Assembly (NCBI RefSeq): GCF_016861915.1
Contig: NZ_BOLX01000007.1
Coordinates: 1-64,000 of the forward strand
DNA length: 64,000 nt
Direction of reading: 5' to 3'
Source: Apilactobacillus nanyangensis
GTDB lineage: Bacteria > Bacillota > Bacilli > Lactobacillales > Lactobacillaceae
This document shows, piece after piece, positions 22,061 through 32,413 of the stretch (positions are counted from its first letter, which is position 1; the number at the start of each line of letters is the position of its first letter). The translations under genes and the position numbers were made by a program. The notes under the pieces were generated by a model. It made no database searches. It saw only the letters and a program-made list of their open reading frames with translations, and was not told the DNA's origin.

Positions 22061-22643
22061 TGCGTATTTTCAATAGTGGTGAACCAATCACTGGTACCAA
22101 TGCACCAGAAAGAATGGCTTCCACTAATCCGTTGGTTGCTGCTACGAATAATAGGTATGGTAGTAGTTGATCAACATTAATGTGGTAGATGTTAAATGCA
22201 TCCCCGCGGTAGAATACATAGACCAAACCTAATAACACAACGGTGTTGACTAGTGAACTGACGAACCCAGTGATTGACATATACATGCGATATGGCTTGT
22301 TAGGTTTGTATAATCGTTTGAAAATTAATCCAGCGACTAAACCAACTAGGATTCTTGGTAGAACAGAAACTAGTGGGTTCGTAAATACATAGATTGCCAA
22401 TGGACTAGTTGGCCACCAAAATGCGCGGACAAATGTGATCAATCCCCAAACACCACCGACAATTGCCCCCTCTTTAGTGCCAAGCAGAATTGCTGCTAAG
22501 ACAACTGTGATTGGAATGATGGTAACACTAAGTGGTCCAATTGGAATGTTTCCCAATCCAGGGATACTTGTTTGTATGATAATTATTGCGATAAACACGG
22601 ATAAGATGTTCATCTTATAAGCTTTATTTCTAATGATCATCAT
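22041..22643 (-). CDS. ECF transporter S component (substrate-binding membrane subunit)
   Basis: This 200-residue protein has about six hydrophobic segments and the GNIPIGPLSVTIIPI stretch seen in energy-coupling-factor S components. It would capture a vitamin and dock to the EcfT-EcfA1-EcfA2 module encoded at 24.5-27.0 kb. The substrate is not clear; a pantothenate (PanT-like) or other vitamin role is possible. GAGGAG directly abuts the first of two tandem ATGs, so the second ATG (22640) may be used. It is a stand-alone gene between two terminators. Confidence 0.82.
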   Translation of the reverse strand: MMIIRNKAYKMNILSVFIAIIIIQTSIPGLGNIPIGPLSVTIIPITVVLAAILLGTKEGAIVGGVWGLITFVRAFWWPTSPLAIYVFTNPLVSVLPRILVGLVAGLIFKRLYKPNKPYRMYMSITGFVSSLVNTVVLLGLVYVFYRGDAFNIYHINVDQLLPYLLFVAATNGLVEAILSGALVPVIGSPLLKIRKKSTDD

Positions 22644-22726
22644 CTCCTCTTTGAGATTTTACTTTCATATAAAACAACATTGAATATTAAACACTATTTT
22701 AATTAATAAGTCCACTTATGTATAAA

Positions 22727-22755
22727 AAAAGAACTTCCACACGGGAAGTTCTTTT
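22727..22755 (-). terminator. Terminator of rplM-rpsI
   Basis: GAACTTCC (22731-22738), 5-nt loop, GGAAGTTC (22744-22751), extended by A/T pairs, with a T-run on the minus strand. Confidence 0.9.
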
Positions 22756-22778
22756 GAAAACAGAAAGATAAGTGTATC

Positions 22779-23171
22779 TTAACGTTTTGAGAATTGACCA
22801 GCTTTACGAGCTTTCTTAAGACCTGGTTTCTTACGTTCTTTCATACGAGCGTCACGAGTTAATAAACCGGCACTCTTTAATGAAGCACGGAAGTCAGGAT
22901 CTACTTCTAGCAATGCACGAGCGATTCCGTGACGAGCTGCACCAGCTTGTCCTGAGAAACCACCACCGTTAACATTGATTAAAGCATCGTAGTTACCTGA
23001 TGTTTCAGTAACATTGAATGGTTGCATTACCACTGCTCTTAAGTTAGGGAATGGAATGTAATCTTCAATATCCTTTTTGTTCATAACAACTTTACCAGTA
23101 CCGGGTACTAAAATTACTCGGGCTACTGAGTCTTTACGACGGCCTGTGCCGCGATATTGTACTTGAGCCAA
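22779..23171 (-). CDS. rpsI: 30S ribosomal protein S9
   Basis: S9 (130 residues) reaches the P site with its C-terminal tail. The typical [12 protein letters not shown] start, the central [10 protein letters not shown] and the closing GQFSKR are all present. It lies 13 nt after rplM and shares its leader. Confidence 0.98.
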   Translation of the reverse strand: MAQVQYRGTGRRKDSVARVILVPGTGKVVMNKKDIEDYIPFPNLRAVVMQPFNVTETSGNYDALINVNGGGFSGQAGAARHGIARALLEVDPDFRASLKSAGLLTRDARMKERKKPGLKKARKAGQFSKR

Positions 23172-23184
23172 TTAAGTTTCCTCC

Positions 23185-23628
23185 TTAAATTAGGTTATTA
23201 ATGTCTAATACTTCAGGGTTTTGTGCTTGGTGAGCATGGTTAGCATCAGCGTATACGTGTAAGTGTAGTAATTGCTTGTGAGCTAATGTACCACTTGGTA
23301 GCATACCTTTAACTGATGTTTCAACTAACTTGTCTGGAGTATCATTTAACATTTGACCAGCAGTTTTTTGTTTTAGACCACCTAAATAACCTGTGTGGTG
23401 GGAGTATAGCTTATCGCTAGCTTTACGACCTGTTAATGCAACTTTTGAAGCATTAATAACAATAACGTTATCGCCAGTATCTACATGAGGTGTAAATGTT
23501 GGCTTGTTTTTTCCTCGTAAAATAGAAGCAACGACAGTTGATAGACGACCTAAACTGATATCAGTTGCGTCAATGATGTACCACTTGCGTTCTACTTCAC
23601 CTGGTTTTGCCATATATGTTGTACGCAC
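23185..23628 (-). CDS. rplM: 50S ribosomal protein L13
   Basis: L13 (147 residues) is an early-assembly 50S protein. It begins [16 protein letters not shown] and has the [15 protein letters not shown] and [14 protein letters not shown] signatures. It is the first gene of rplM-rpsI, behind a promoter and structured leader, and is the probable feedback regulator of the pair. Confidence 0.98.
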   Translation of the reverse strand: MRTTYMAKPGEVERKWYIIDATDISLGRLSTVVASILRGKNKPTFTPHVDTGDNVIVINASKVALTGRKASDKLYSHHTGYLGGLKQKTAGQMLNDTPDKLVETSVKGMLPSGTLAHKQLLHLHVYADANHAHQAQNPEVLDINNLI

Positions 23629-23652
23629 TTTAATCTTCCTCCATGTTTCTGT

Positions 23653-23700
23653 GTTTGTTCGACACCAATATAAGTTTCCGGGGCTTATTGTGGGGCAAAC
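23653..23700 (-). ncRNA. L13 leader-like RNA structure
   Basis: In the rplM 5' UTR an outer GTTTG/CAAAC stem encloses CAATAAG paired with CTTATATTG around a GC-rich loop (minus strand). Firmicutes rplM genes carry an autoregulatory L13 leader at this position; identity as that Rfam family is inferred. Confidence 0.55.
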
Positions 23701-23713
23701 AATACCATGCTTT

Positions 23714-23742
23714 ATACTACAATTTTTTAATTATAAAGTCAA
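23714..23742 (-). promoter_or_regulatory. Promoter of rplM-rpsI
   Basis: TTGACT (23742-23737), 17 bp, TAGTAT (23719-23714) on the minus strand, directly after the truA stop. Confidence 0.65.
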
Positions 23743-23749
23743 CCTAAAA

Positions 23750-24550
23750 TCATCTTTGATGATGAGGTAGTTTTGTAGGATGAGCAGGATCATCTCCCTC
23801 ATAGTATACATGTTTTAAGTATAGTCCGCTAGCGGGAACCGTTCTTCTTGCTTCAGTACGATCCTTAACTTTGTATAGTCTTAAAATATCATGTACATCC
23901 CTTGAACCTGAACCAATTTCAACTAAGACCCCTACCATGATTCTAACCATGTTATATAGGAAACCATTACCGTAAAATTCGAATATTAATTCATTTTCTT
24001 TTTCATCAATTCGACATTTTGCTTCGTAGATGGTTCTGACATTAGTTCTAGCTGATGAACCTGAGGCAACAAAACTAGTAAAGTCATGTTCACCAATCAA
24101 GTCTTTTAGCGCAATGTTAATCTTGTCAATATCAACCGGGAATCTCCATTGCGCTGTATATCTTCGTTTGAATGGATTACGGAATTCGCCCATATCCATT
24201 CGATACATGTATCGTTTCCCTGATACATCGTATCTAGCGTGAAAATCACTTGGGACCTTTTCTACCTTTTTAATTTGAACATCCAAAGGTAGCATGCTGT
24301 TCAATGCCTTTAGCATGTTTTCTTCAGGAAGGTCGTATGGAAAGTCAAAATGAGCGACCTGTCCTAATGCATGAACCCCTGCGTCTGTTCTACCTGATCC
24401 ATACACAGTAATTGCTGGGTCCGGATTTTTAGCCATCTTATTAACAATCTTGGTTAAGATTCCTTCGATGGTTCTTTTCTTTGGCTGACGTTGGAAACCG
24501 TAAAAGTCGGTTCCATCATAAGCCATCGTGATTTTATAACGATATGACAT
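23750..24550 (-). CDS. truA: tRNA pseudouridine(38-40) synthase
   Basis: TruA (266 residues) makes pseudouridine at positions 38-40 of tRNA anticodon arms. The catalytic Asp is in [11 protein letters not shown], and the domain opens with [13 protein letters not shown]. It is the last gene of ecfA1-ecfA2-ecfT-truA, 9 nt after ecfT, the usual lactobacillar order. Confidence 0.96.
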   Translation of the reverse strand: MSYRYKITMAYDGTDFYGFQRQPKKRTIEGILTKIVNKMAKNPDPAITVYGSGRTDAGVHALGQVAHFDFPYDLPEENMLKALNSMLPLDVQIKKVEKVPSDFHARYDVSGKRYMYRMDMGEFRNPFKRRYTAQWRFPVDIDKINIALKDLIGEHDFTSFVASGSSARTNVRTIYEAKCRIDEKENELIFEFYGNGFLYNMVRIMVGVLVEIGSGSRDVHDILRLYKVKDRTEARRTVPASGLYLKHVYYEGDDPAHPTKLPHHQR

Positions 24551-24559
24551 TTCTATTAT

Positions 24560-25366
24560 CTAACTCCTATATATAAATATAACTATCGCCATGACTAAAA
24601 TTAATAGCATGCATACAAAATCATTTGGTTTCCATTTAAATGTATGAAAGTGAGAACGTTCCTTGTTAGTCTGATAGCCCCTTGCTTCCATTGCGATACT
24701 TAAATCATCGGCATGTTTAAAGGCACTGACAAACAAAGGTATCAATAATGGGACAAACGCCTTAACACGTTTGATTAGTCCCCCATCACCGAAGTCGACA
24801 CCACGAGAACGTTGTGCATCCATGATTAATTTAGTTTCATCTGTTAAGGTTGGCACGAATCTCAATGAGATAGAAATCATCAAAGAGAAAGTTTCAACCG
24901 GGAAATTAAATCGCTTTAGTGGTTTTAATAACGCACTAATGCCTTGTGAGATTTCAAGTGGTGATGTCGTTAGTGTCAACACAGTCGACATCGCAATAAT
25001 TAGCATAAAACGAATCGTTAATACGATTGCGTTTAAAATTCCATAGCTTGTTAGTTTAACAATTCCCCATGAAAAGTAAACGTGCCCACCTGAGCCAAAG
25101 AACACCTGAATCATGACTGTGAAAATAATCACCCACAGCATTGGCATTAATCCCTTAATGAAGTATCCAAAGGAACACTTTGATAACAATACGAATAACA
25201 ACACAGTGGCTGCCATCAAGACGTATGTAATTAAATTGTTGGCAAAGAAAACCATGATGATATAGGCAAATGCGATTAACATCTTGGCGGCTGGATTCAT
25301 TTTATGAATTAGTGAGTTACCAGGAAGGTATCTTCCAAATATAAAGTTATTCATCCTTATCTTCAT
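24560..25366 (-). CDS. ecfT: Energy-coupling factor transporter transmembrane protein EcfT
   Basis: EcfT (268 residues) couples the two ATPases to exchangeable S-components in vitamin uptake. It has several membrane segments and both coupling-helix Ala-Arg motifs: AQRSRG and AMEARGY in the C-terminal third. It overlaps the ecfA2 end by 20 bases. Confidence 0.95.
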   Translation of the reverse strand: MKIRMNNFIFGRYLPGNSLIHKMNPAAKMLIAFAYIIMVFFANNLITYVLMAATVLLFVLLSKCSFGYFIKGLMPMLWVIIFTVMIQVFFGSGGHVYFSWGIVKLTSYGILNAIVLTIRFMLIIAMSTVLTLTTSPLEISQGISALLKPLKRFNFPVETFSLMISISLRFVPTLTDETKLIMDAQRSRGVDFGDGGLIKRVKAFVPLLIPLFVSAFKHADDLSIAMEARGYQTNKERSHFHTFKWKPNDFVCMLLILVMAIVIFIYRS

Positions 25367-26222
25367 TCCTTAATTTATTAATGATGCCGTTAATTAATTC
25401 GTCCGCGTCTAAAGATAACTTATCTAGTGTTACACCTTTATCAGCCAAATCCTTGGTAATCTTAACAGTCTCAGGTACTTGTAGATCATACTTGTTCAAG
25501 AAATCCACGTCCGTGAATAGCTCGTCAGGATAACATTTTTTAACAACCTTACCACCACTCATAACGACTACTCGATCAGAATATTTGGCGACGTCATCCA
25601 TTTGGTGACTAACTAAAACGATTGTCATGTTTTCTTCTCGATTAAGTCTTCTAATCAAGTCGAGGATATATTGTTGTCCCTCTAAATCTAAACCAGCAGT
25701 TGGTTCATCCAACACTAGGATTTCTGGGTTCATTGCTAAAACACCAGCAATCGCTACCCTTCTCTTTTGACCACCTGATAAATCAAATGGTGACTTCTTC
25801 AATAGGTCATGGTCTAAATGAACCAGGTCAGCTGCATGCATCACAGTATCGTTTAGTTCTTCTCCGGTAACGCCAAAGTTACTTGGACCAAAGGCAATGT
25901 CTTCCTCCACTGTTTCCGCAAACAATTGTTGTTCTGGAAACTGGAATACCATGCCAATCTTTTGACGGAGTGGCTTTAGGTGCTTGTTATTAGTACGACT
26001 TGTGATTTCCTTATCACCGATTGTGACACTACCACTAGTTGGTCTTAATAAGGCATTAATATGTTTAATCAATGTCGATTTTCCACTACCAGTCTTACCG
26101 ATAATTGAAACAAAAGAACCACTCTTTATCTTCAATGAGACATCTTCTAGAGCATGAAATTCTAATGGCGTGTTTTCTTGATATACGTGACTTACATTTT
26201 TGAATAATATTGCGTTATCCAT
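25347..26222 (-). CDS. ecfA2: Energy-coupling factor transporter ATPase EcfA2
   Basis: This 291-residue ABC ATPase has Walker A GKTGSGKST, signature LSGGQKRR and Walker B ILVLDEPTAGLD, ending in the acidic tail typical of EcfA2. It forms a heterodimer with EcfA1 to drive vitamin import. It overlaps ecfA1 by 31 bases and ecfT by 20. Confidence 0.95.
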   Translation of the reverse strand: MDNAILFKNVSHVYQENTPLEFHALEDVSLKIKSGSFVSIIGKTGSGKSTLIKHINALLRPTSGSVTIGDKEITSRTNNKHLKPLRQKIGMVFQFPEQQLFAETVEEDIAFGPSNFGVTGEELNDTVMHAADLVHLDHDLLKKSPFDLSGGQKRRVAIAGVLAMNPEILVLDEPTAGLDLEGQQYILDLIRRLNREENMTIVLVSHQMDDVAKYSDRVVVMSGGKVVKKCYPDELFTDVDFLNKYDLQVPETVKITKDLADKGVTLDKLSLDADELINGIINKLRNEDKDE

Positions 26223-27031
26223 TCTACAATCTCCTCGTCATTCAAATAGTCATCAGAAATATCAAAGCCCTCTTCCTTCAATCTTAAACGTAGTTGTTCT
26301 GAGAAAGGTAGCTTCAAACCATATTCCTCGACATTGTCTAATTCAGTGAATAGCTTTTGTGGAGTGGTATCTAGTACCATCTTACCGTCACGAATTAGAA
26401 TCGTACGATCTGATTTTTCGATTTCGTTAATATCGTGTGAAATCGATAATACAGTTAGATTATACTTTGTTCTAACATCATTAATCAAATTTGTTATTAA
26501 GTATTTTGCTTTCGGATCCAACATGCTAGTGGCTTCATCCAAGATAATAATCTTGGGGCTCATGGCTAGAATCCCTGCAATGGCAACACGTTGCTTTTGC
26601 CCACCTGATAATCTGGTTGGGTCCTTTTCAGCATAGTCCAACATATCAACGTCAGTTAACGCCTTTTCGACCGCATCTTTCATCTTATCCTGTGGCATGT
26701 TTCTGTTTTCTAAACCAAATGCGATATCATCTTGAACCGTTGATGCCACAAACTGGTTGTTAGGATCTTGGAAAACAATCCCAATTCTATCTCTTATGTC
26801 ATTAACAGTATCTTCATTTAATTCAATCCCATCAACTTTGATACTGCCGCTTTGGGCCTTTAATAAACCATCTAGTAAGCTAATTAGTGTCGATTTCCCA
26901 CTACCGTTTTTCCCGATAATGGATACCCATTCACCTTCATTAATATCAAAGGATAAATCATTTACAGCAAAGTTGGTTGAATCAGTATATTTAAATTTTA
27001 GGTTTGATACATTGATAATCTTACTAGACAC
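26192..27031 (-). CDS. ecfA1: Energy-coupling factor transporter ATPase EcfA1
   Basis: EcfA1 (279 residues) has Walker A GKNGSGKST, signature LSGGQKQR and Walker B IIILDEATSMLD. The start is taken as GTG (27031), 6-8 nt after a GGGG ribosome-binding site; this gives the usual family N-terminus (SSKIINVSNLKFKY). An open frame continues 25 codons upstream but encodes a non-homologous hydrophobic stretch. It is the first gene of the ECF-truA operon, located behind rplQ. Confidence 0.93.
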   Translation of the reverse strand: MSSKIINVSNLKFKYTDSTNFAVNDLSFDINEGEWVSIIGKNGSGKSTLISLLDGLLKAQSGSIKVDGIELNEDTVNDIRDRIGIVFQDPNNQFVASTVQDDIAFGLENRNMPQDKMKDAVEKALTDVDMLDYAEKDPTRLSGGQKQRVAIAGILAMSPKIIILDEATSMLDPKAKYLITNLINDVRTKYNLTVLSISHDINEIEKSDRTILIRDGKMVLDTTPQKLFTELDNVEEYGLKLPFSEQLRLRLKEEGFDISDDYLNDEEIVEWITQYYSKM

Positions 27032-27057
27032 TTCATTCACCCCGTTTAAAATTATGT

Positions 27058-27170
27058 ATAAAAAAATCACTAATAGGCTATTGATGCGAAGCAAAGCTCC
27101 ATTCAAGCTAGACTTGGGGCTTGCCCATCATCATAACGCTTTATATCAATAGCCCTAGTGATTTGTTGTT
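27058..27170 (-). terminator. Long structured hairpin after rplQ
   Basis: Between rplQ and ecfA1 the minus strand holds outer arms AAATCACTA-GGGCTATTGAT and ATCAATAGCC-TAT-TAGTGATTT, followed by a T7 run. About 55 nt of further partly self-complementary sequence (GCAAGCCCC against GGAGCTTTGC) lies inside. It probably ends the alpha operon, but it is much longer than the other terminators here. Confidence 0.65.
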
Positions 27171-27195
27171 ACTATTTAATTAAGTTTACGATTAA

Positions 27196-27579
27196 TTAAT
27201 CAACTAATTGTAAAATAACCATTGATGCACCGTCACCACGACGAGGCATAGTCTTTAGAATACGAGTGTAACCACCGTTACGTTCTGCATACTTAGGAGC
27301 AATTTCATCAAATAGCTTTTGTAATGCAGTAGTAACAGTTACGTCATCACCATCTTCTTTAGCATCAGCAACTACGTTTTGTAGGAATGCTGCAGCTTGA
27401 CGACGAGCATGAAGATCTCCACGCTTACCAAGAGTAATCATCTTTTCAGCAGTTGAGCGTACTTCTTTAGCACGAGCTTCAGTGGTCTTAATTTCACCGT
27501 TTACTAACAAGTCAGTAGTTAGGTTACGTAGTAATGAACGACGGTGTGCACTAGTACGTTGTAATTTACGGTAACTCAT
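27196..27579 (-). CDS. rplQ: 50S ribosomal protein L17
   Basis: L17 (127 residues) lines the peptide exit region. It has the family opening [19 protein letters not shown] and closes with the RRGDGASM segment. It is the last gene of the alpha operon, 21 nt after rpoA. Confidence 0.98.
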   Translation of the reverse strand: MSYRKLQRTSAHRRSLLRNLTTDLLVNGEIKTTEARAKEVRSTAEKMITLGKRGDLHARRQAAAFLQNVVADAKEDGDDVTVTTALQKLFDEIAPKYAERNGGYTRILKTMPRRGDGASMVILQLVD

Positions 27580-27600
27580 AAATGGATATCCTCCTTTATA

Positions 27601-28551
27601 CTAATCTTCTTTACGCAATGACAATCCAAGGGCTTCTAACTTATTCTTTACTTCAACAAGTGACTTACGTCCTAAGTTACGAACCTTCATCATGTCTGCT
27701 TCGCTTTTGTTGGTTAATTCTTGAACAGTGTTGATTCCTGCACGCTTCAAACAGTTGTATGAACGAACTGATAAGTCCAATTCTTCAATTGTCATTTCAA
27801 GCATCTTTTCTTTGTGTGTTTCTTCCTTTTCAACCATAACTTCAGTGTTCTTGGCTTCATCAGTAAGATCAACAAACATAGCAAGATGGTCGTTTAGAAT
27901 CTTGGCTGCTAAACTAATTGCTTCACTAGGAGTGATGGAACCATCAGTCCAAACGTCAAGAGTTAGCTTATCAAAGTCAGATCTTTGACCAACACGTGCG
28001 TTTTCAACTTGATAATTAACACGTTCGATTGGGGTATAAATGGAATCAACTGGTAAGACACCGATTGGCATTCCATCATTACGAGCCTTATTCTCATCAG
28101 CAGAAACATATCCGCGACCCTTGTTTGCAGTCATTCTCATGTGGAATGTAGAACCTTCAGCAACTGTAGCGATGTGTAAGTCTGGATTTAAGACAGTTAC
28201 ATCACCATCAGCCTGAATGTCTCCAGCAGTTACTTGAGCTGGACCAGTAACATTGATTTCCATTTCTTTGTCTTCGCCATCTTCGGCATCCAACTTCAAT
28301 GAAATCTTCTTAACATTTAAAATAATTTGAGTTACGTCTTCTACAACACCAGGTACTGTAGAAAATTCATGTAAAACATCATCAATTTGAATGCTAGTTA
28401 CGGCTGCACCAGGTAAAGATGAAAGTAAAATTCTACGCAACGAGTTTCCAAGAGTTGTTCCGTATCCACGTTCTAGTGGTTCAACAACAACTTCTCCATA
28501 ATTATCAGTTTCATCAATCTTATGAATATTAGGTTTTTCAAATTCAATCAT
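27601..28551 (-). CDS. rpoA: DNA-directed RNA polymerase subunit alpha
   Basis: RpoA (316 residues) nucleates polymerase assembly. The N-terminal dimerisation domain contains [21 protein letters not shown]. The C-terminal domain (about 245-316) carries the UP-element-binding helix-hairpin-helix ([24 protein letters not shown]). It is the second-last gene of the alpha operon. Confidence 0.98.
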   Translation of the reverse strand: MIEFEKPNIHKIDETDNYGEVVVEPLERGYGTTLGNSLRRILLSSLPGAAVTSIQIDDVLHEFSTVPGVVEDVTQIILNVKKISLKLDAEDGEDKEMEINVTGPAQVTAGDIQADGDVTVLNPDLHIATVAEGSTFHMRMTANKGRGYVSADENKARNDGMPIGVLPVDSIYTPIERVNYQVENARVGQRSDFDKLTLDVWTDGSITPSEAISLAAKILNDHLAMFVDLTDEAKNTEVMVEKEETHKEKMLEMTIEELDLSVRSYNCLKRAGINTVQELTNKSEADMMKVRNLGRKSLVEVKNKLEALGLSLRKED

Positions 28552-28624
28552 TCTTATCTTCTACCCCTTTCAAAACGCTCTGAGTTAAATATTAATTAGT
28601 CCATCATACAGAGATGAGAATAAA

Positions 28625-29014
28625 TTAAACTCTACGACGCTTTGGAGGACGAGATCCATTATGTGGAACTGGAGTAACATCACGAATAGCAGCAACTTCT
28701 AAACCAGTTGATTGAAGTGCACGGATAGCTGATTCACGACCTGAACCAGGACCTTTAACAGCAACTTCAACAGTCTTCATACCATGTTCCATAGCTGTCT
28801 TAGCAGCGGCTTCTGAAGCCATTTGTGCAGCAAATGGAGTTGATTTACGACTTCCACGGAATCCTAAAGCACCAGCAGATGACCAAGCAATTGCATTACC
28901 TTGCATGTCGGTAATCATAACTAATGTGTTATTAAAAGTAGAGTGAATGTGAGCAACACCAGATTCGATGTTCTTCTTTACTCTACGCTTACGAGAACCT
29001 TTCTTTTGAACCAT
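28625..29014 (-). CDS. rpsK: 30S ribosomal protein S11
   Basis: S11 (129 residues) is a platform protein. It has the [18 protein letters not shown] signature and the basic C-terminus [12 protein letters not shown]. It sits between rpsM and rpoA. Confidence 0.98.
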   Translation of the reverse strand: MVQKKGSRKRRVKKNIESGVAHIHSTFNNTLVMITDMQGNAIAWSSAGALGFRGSRKSTPFAAQMASEAAAKTAMEHGMKTVEVAVKGPGSGRESAIRALQSTGLEVAAIRDVTPVPHNGSRPPKRRRV

Positions 29015-29037
29015 GATTTACTAACCTCCTTTATTTA

Positions 29038-29403
29038 TTATTTTTTCTTACCAGCAATAGTTACTTTTTTACCCTTACGAGTACGGGCGTTGTTCTTTGT
29101 GTGTTGACCTCTAACAGGTAAACCACGACGGTGACGCATTCCACGGTAAGAACCAATTTCTTGAAGCTTCTTGATATTCATTCTTACTTCACGACGTAAG
29201 TCACCTTCAATTTTGTAATTGTCAACAACTTCACGGATTTTATCTTCTTGGTCTGGAGTTAAATCACGAACACGAACATCTTCTGAAACGCCAGCCTTTG
29301 AAAGGATTTCAGCAGCTCTACTTTGACCGATTCCAAAGATGCTAGTTAGACCAATAACGATACGCTTATCACGTGGTAAATCAATTCCGGCGATACGAGC
29401 CAT
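29038..29403 (-). CDS. rpsM: 30S ribosomal protein S13
   Basis: S13 (121 residues) bridges the subunits at the 30S head. It begins [15 protein letters not shown] and ends with the tRNA-contacting [13 protein letters not shown] tail. Confidence 0.98.
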   Translation of the reverse strand: MARIAGIDLPRDKRIVIGLTSIFGIGQSRAAEILSKAGVSEDVRVRDLTPDQEDKIREVVDNYKIEGDLRREVRMNIKKLQEIGSYRGMRHRRGLPVRGQHTKNNARTRKGKKVTIAGKKK

Positions 29404-29430
29404 TCAAACACACCTCCTGTTTATATAAAA

Positions 29431-29547
29431 TTACTTACCTTGTCTTTGTTTATGTTTTGGATTTGAGCAAATGACCATAACACGGCCTTTTCTCTTAATT
29501 ACTTTACAATTTTCACACATTGGTTTTACTGATGGACGAACCTTCAT
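29431..29547 (-). CDS. rpmJ: 50S ribosomal protein L36
   Basis: L36 is a 38-residue protein too short for routine gene finding. It begins [14 protein letters not shown] and ends KHKQRQGK, with the zinc ligands CENC...C and a His. A GGAGG-like site precedes the ATG. It lies between infA and rpsM as in other Firmicutes. Confidence 0.97.
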   Translation of the reverse strand: MKVRPSVKPMCENCKVIKRKGRVMVICSNPKHKQRQGK

Positions 29548-29580
29548 TATATAACCCTCCTATACTTCAAGACAGTATCC

Positions 29581-29799
29581 TTACTTATAACGGTAAGTAA
29601 TACGTCCCTTGCTTAAATCATATGGTGACATTTCAACTGTGACACGATCACCAGGTAAAATACGAATGTAATGCATTCTAATTTTACCGGAAACGTGAGC
29701 TAAAATTTCGTGACCATTTTCTAGTTCAACACGAAACATAGCATTTGGTAAGGTTTCGCTAACCTTACCTTCAATTTCAATAACATTATCTTTAGACAA
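29581..29799 (-). CDS. infA: Translation initiation factor IF-1
   Basis: IF-1 (72 residues) is an OB-fold protein that occupies the A site during initiation. The segment [20 protein letters not shown] and the ending GRITYRYK are characteristic. The start is TTG (29799) after GAGGAGG; the open frame runs 26 codons further upstream without homology. A TTG start for infA is seen in other lactobacilli and may limit its level. Confidence 0.95.
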   Translation of the reverse strand: MSKDNVIEIEGKVSETLPNAMFRVELENGHEILAHVSGKIRMHYIRILPGDRVTVEMSPYDLSKGRITYRYK

Positions 29800-29958
29800 A
29801 GAATTTTCCTCCTCGAAAAATACGATTACTACATAAAGGTAGCCAAATGCCAAGATATTATCGACAAAGACCGCCATGTAGCTAATCGCAAATACACATG
29901 GGTTAGTTTATCACACAAACATACTTCCAGCAACAAATGCTAGCCGCAGAAGCAATTA

Positions 29959-30615
29959 CTAGAATTGCTTAAGTATTTTGTCAATGTCTTTAGTAACATC
30001 ATCAATATCTTGACCACCATCAACAGTGAATAATAAATCACGTTCTTTGTAAAAATCAATTAATGGTGTATTCATCTTGATGTTCACATCTAAACGATTC
30101 TTAACTGTTTCAGGCTTGTCATCACTACGTTGATAAAATTCATGGCCACCACAAATATCACAAGTATCTTCAACTTTTGGCATTTTGTATAGCTTGTGGT
30201 AAGTGGCACCACAGTTCTTACAAATGAATCTACCAGAAAGTCGATCAACAAGAACTTTAGGGTCAACGTCAATATTTATAACAGCATCCAATGGACGATC
30301 AAGCTCTTTACAAATTTCTTGCAAAGCATTTGCTTGTTCGATAGTTCTAGGAAAACCGTCTAACATATATCCTTTTTTAGTATCATCTTGTGCAAGACGA
30401 TCTTTAACAATTCCACATGTTACATCATCAGGAACCAAGTTCCCTTTGTCAATATATTGTTTTGCCTTTAATCCCATTTCAGTTTGGTCTTTTATAGCGG
30501 CACGAAAGATATCTCCAGTAGAGATATGTGGAATACCATAATTTTCAATAATGGATTCAGCTTGTGTACCTTTACCAGCTCCAGGAAGCCCCATTAAGAT
30601 TAAGTTCATTGACAT
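29959..30615 (-). CDS. adk: Adenylate kinase
   Basis: Adk (218 residues) interconverts AMP, ADP and ATP. It has the P-loop [10 protein letters not shown] near residue 8, the GFPRT motif, and a zinc-binding LID with two CxxC pairs (CKNC...CDIC), the Gram-positive form. It lies between secY and infA. A 160-bp gap to infA holds no recognised gene. Confidence 0.97.
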   Translation of the reverse strand: MSMNLILMGLPGAGKGTQAESIIENYGIPHISTGDIFRAAIKDQTEMGLKAKQYIDKGNLVPDDVTCGIVKDRLAQDDTKKGYMLDGFPRTIEQANALQEICKELDRPLDAVINIDVDPKVLVDRLSGRFICKNCGATYHKLYKMPKVEDTCDICGGHEFYQRSDDKPETVKNRLDVNIKMNTPLIDFYKERDLLFTVDGGQDIDDVTKDIDKILKQF

Positions 30616-30639
30616 ATTTAATTACCTCCATTCACACTT

Positions 30640-31956
30640 TTATAAATCATTTGGACGAGGTGATTGAATGAATCCAACATATTCTTGTTTCATCATTAAA
30701 CCACGAATTTGTCTAATTGTTTCGATGGCAACACCAACAACAATTAGTAAACTAGTACCACCTAAACCGATGGATTCGTCTAAGCTCCAAACGTTTTGTG
30801 CAATTAAAGGAATTAAAGCAACAATTCCTAGGAATAGGGCTCCAACTACGCTAAGTCTCATTAGGACTTTTGACACGTAAGTTTGAGTTCCATTTCCTGG
30901 CCAAACACCTGGAATATAGCTTCCTTGTTTTTGCAAGTTTTCTGAAAGTTTTTCAGGGTTAACTTGAACAAAAGCGTAAAAGAATGTAAAGACAACAATT
31001 AATACAGTATATAAGGTAGCACCTGAAAGAGTTTGCATATTAAATACGTTACTCAATACTTGGTACCAACCATCACCAGAATGTTTACCTGCAAAGAAAA
31101 GCAAGATTGCTTGTGGTGTTGAGATAAACGAACTGGCGAAGATAACAGGGATAACACCGGCAACATTAACCTTTAAAGGTAGGTAACTATTGTCACCCGC
31201 GCCTGTTTCTCTTCTAGTATATTGAATTGGAATCCTACGTTCAGCTTGTTGGAACCAGGTAACAAAAGTAACAATTATTAGAATTACAACGAATAGCGCA
31301 GCTAAGAATAAGATAGAAGGCCATAGTTGTGAAGAAGTATCTCCAACAATGTATTCCTTATATAATTGTTGAACTCCTGTAGGAATTCTTGCGATAATAC
31401 CGGCGAAGATGATCATTGAAACACCTTGACCGATACCACGATCAGTAATCATGTCACCCATCCAAGTTGTTAACATTGAACCACCGGTTAAAATTAAACC
31501 GATACTCAAATAAGTAGCAGGACCAGGATTTTGAACAAGGTTCAAACTGCTTAAAGTGTTAAATCCGGCTGTAATTCCAATAGACTGCACGAAAGCAAGA
31601 AATACTGTAAGTATTCTGGTAACTTGGTTCAACTTACGTCTACCCACGTCACCTTGTTTGCTCCATTCAACAAAACGAGGAACGATATCCATTTGTAATA
31701 GTTGAACGATGATTTGCGCAGTAATATATGGTGAAACACCCATAGCAAATAGTGAATAGTTAGTTAATCCACCACCACTAAAGGTGTTTAAAATGCTAAC
31801 CAAGCCAGATGAAGCAACGCTTTGGAGTGCCTTAGCATTTATACCAGGTACTGTAATATAAGCACCTAATCTAAAAACAATCAATACTCCCAAAGTAAAC
31901 ATGATTTTATTTCTAATATCCTTTACCTTAAAAGCGTTTTTCAAGGCTGATAGCAT
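30640..31956 (-). CDS. secY: Preprotein translocase subunit SecY
   Basis: SecY (438 residues) forms the protein-conducting channel in the membrane, with ten hydrophobic segments. The signatures GINAKAL, the plug-region SGGGLTNYSLFAMGVSPYI and QPAERRIP-like QQAERRIPIQYT are visible. It follows rplO with no spacer. Confidence 0.98.
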   Translation of the reverse strand: MLSALKNAFKVKDIRNKIMFTLGVLIVFRLGAYITVPGINAKALQSVASSGLVSILNTFSGGGLTNYSLFAMGVSPYITAQIIVQLLQMDIVPRFVEWSKQGDVGRRKLNQVTRILTVFLAFVQSIGITAGFNTLSSLNLVQNPGPATYLSIGLILTGGSMLTTWMGDMITDRGIGQGVSMIIFAGIIARIPTGVQQLYKEYIVGDTSSQLWPSILFLAALFVVILIIVTFVTWFQQAERRIPIQYTRRETGAGDNSYLPLKVNVAGVIPVIFASSFISTPQAILLFFAGKHSGDGWYQVLSNVFNMQTLSGATLYTVLIVVFTFFYAFVQVNPEKLSENLQKQGSYIPGVWPGNGTQTYVSKVLMRLSVVGALFLGIVALIPLIAQNVWSLDESIGLGGTSLLIVVGVAIETIRQIRGLMMKQEYVGFIQSPRPNDL

Positions 31957-32388
31957 CTAGATCACCTCGATCTTACCGCCAGCATTTTCGATGGCTGACT
32001 TAGCAGCATCAGAAAATTTGTTAGCCTTAACAGTTAGCTTCTTGTTAAGTTCACCGTTACCTAGAATCTTAATTCCATCCTTGGCACTCTTAACGATACC
32101 AGCTTCCATTAAAGTTTCTGGTGTAACTTCAACACCGTCGTCAAATTGATCTAAAGTAGATAAGTTAACGATAGCGTATTCCTTACGGTTAATGTTAGTG
32201 AAACCACGCTTAGGAATTCTACGGTAGAAAGGCATTTGGCCCCCTTCGAATCCAACACGTGTCTTACTACGAGCCTTTTGACCCTTTTGTCCACGACCAG
32301 AAGTCTTACCTTTACTTCCTAATCCACGACCTAGACGTTGTCTTGATGAACGTGAACCTTCGGCAGCTTTTAATTCATGTAATTTCAT
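31957..32388 (-). CDS. rplO: 50S ribosomal protein L15
   Basis: L15 (143 residues) is a late-assembly 50S protein. The N-terminal Gly/Arg/Lys-rich tail ([20 protein letters not shown]) and the [11 protein letters not shown] end are typical. It directly abuts secY. Confidence 0.98.
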   Translation of the reverse strand: MKLHELKAAEGSRSSRQRLGRGLGSKGKTSGRGQKGQKARSKTRVGFEGGQMPFYRRIPKRGFTNINRKEYAIVNLSTLDQFDDGVEVTPETLMEAGIVKSAKDGIKILGNGELNKKLTVKANKFSDAAKSAIENAGGKIEVI

Positions 32389-32413
32389 TTGAAGTGCACC
32401 TCCTTGTTATTTA

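Noticed and set aside
26757-27152. A 131-codon plus-strand open frame over the ecfA1 start and its upstream gap
   Set aside because: Most of it is antisense to ecfA1 and the rest runs through the structured hairpin; no start signal is present.
29800-29958. An extra small gene between adk and infA
   Set aside because: The in-frame extension upstream of infA is hydrophobic, lacks homology and has no ribosome-binding site.
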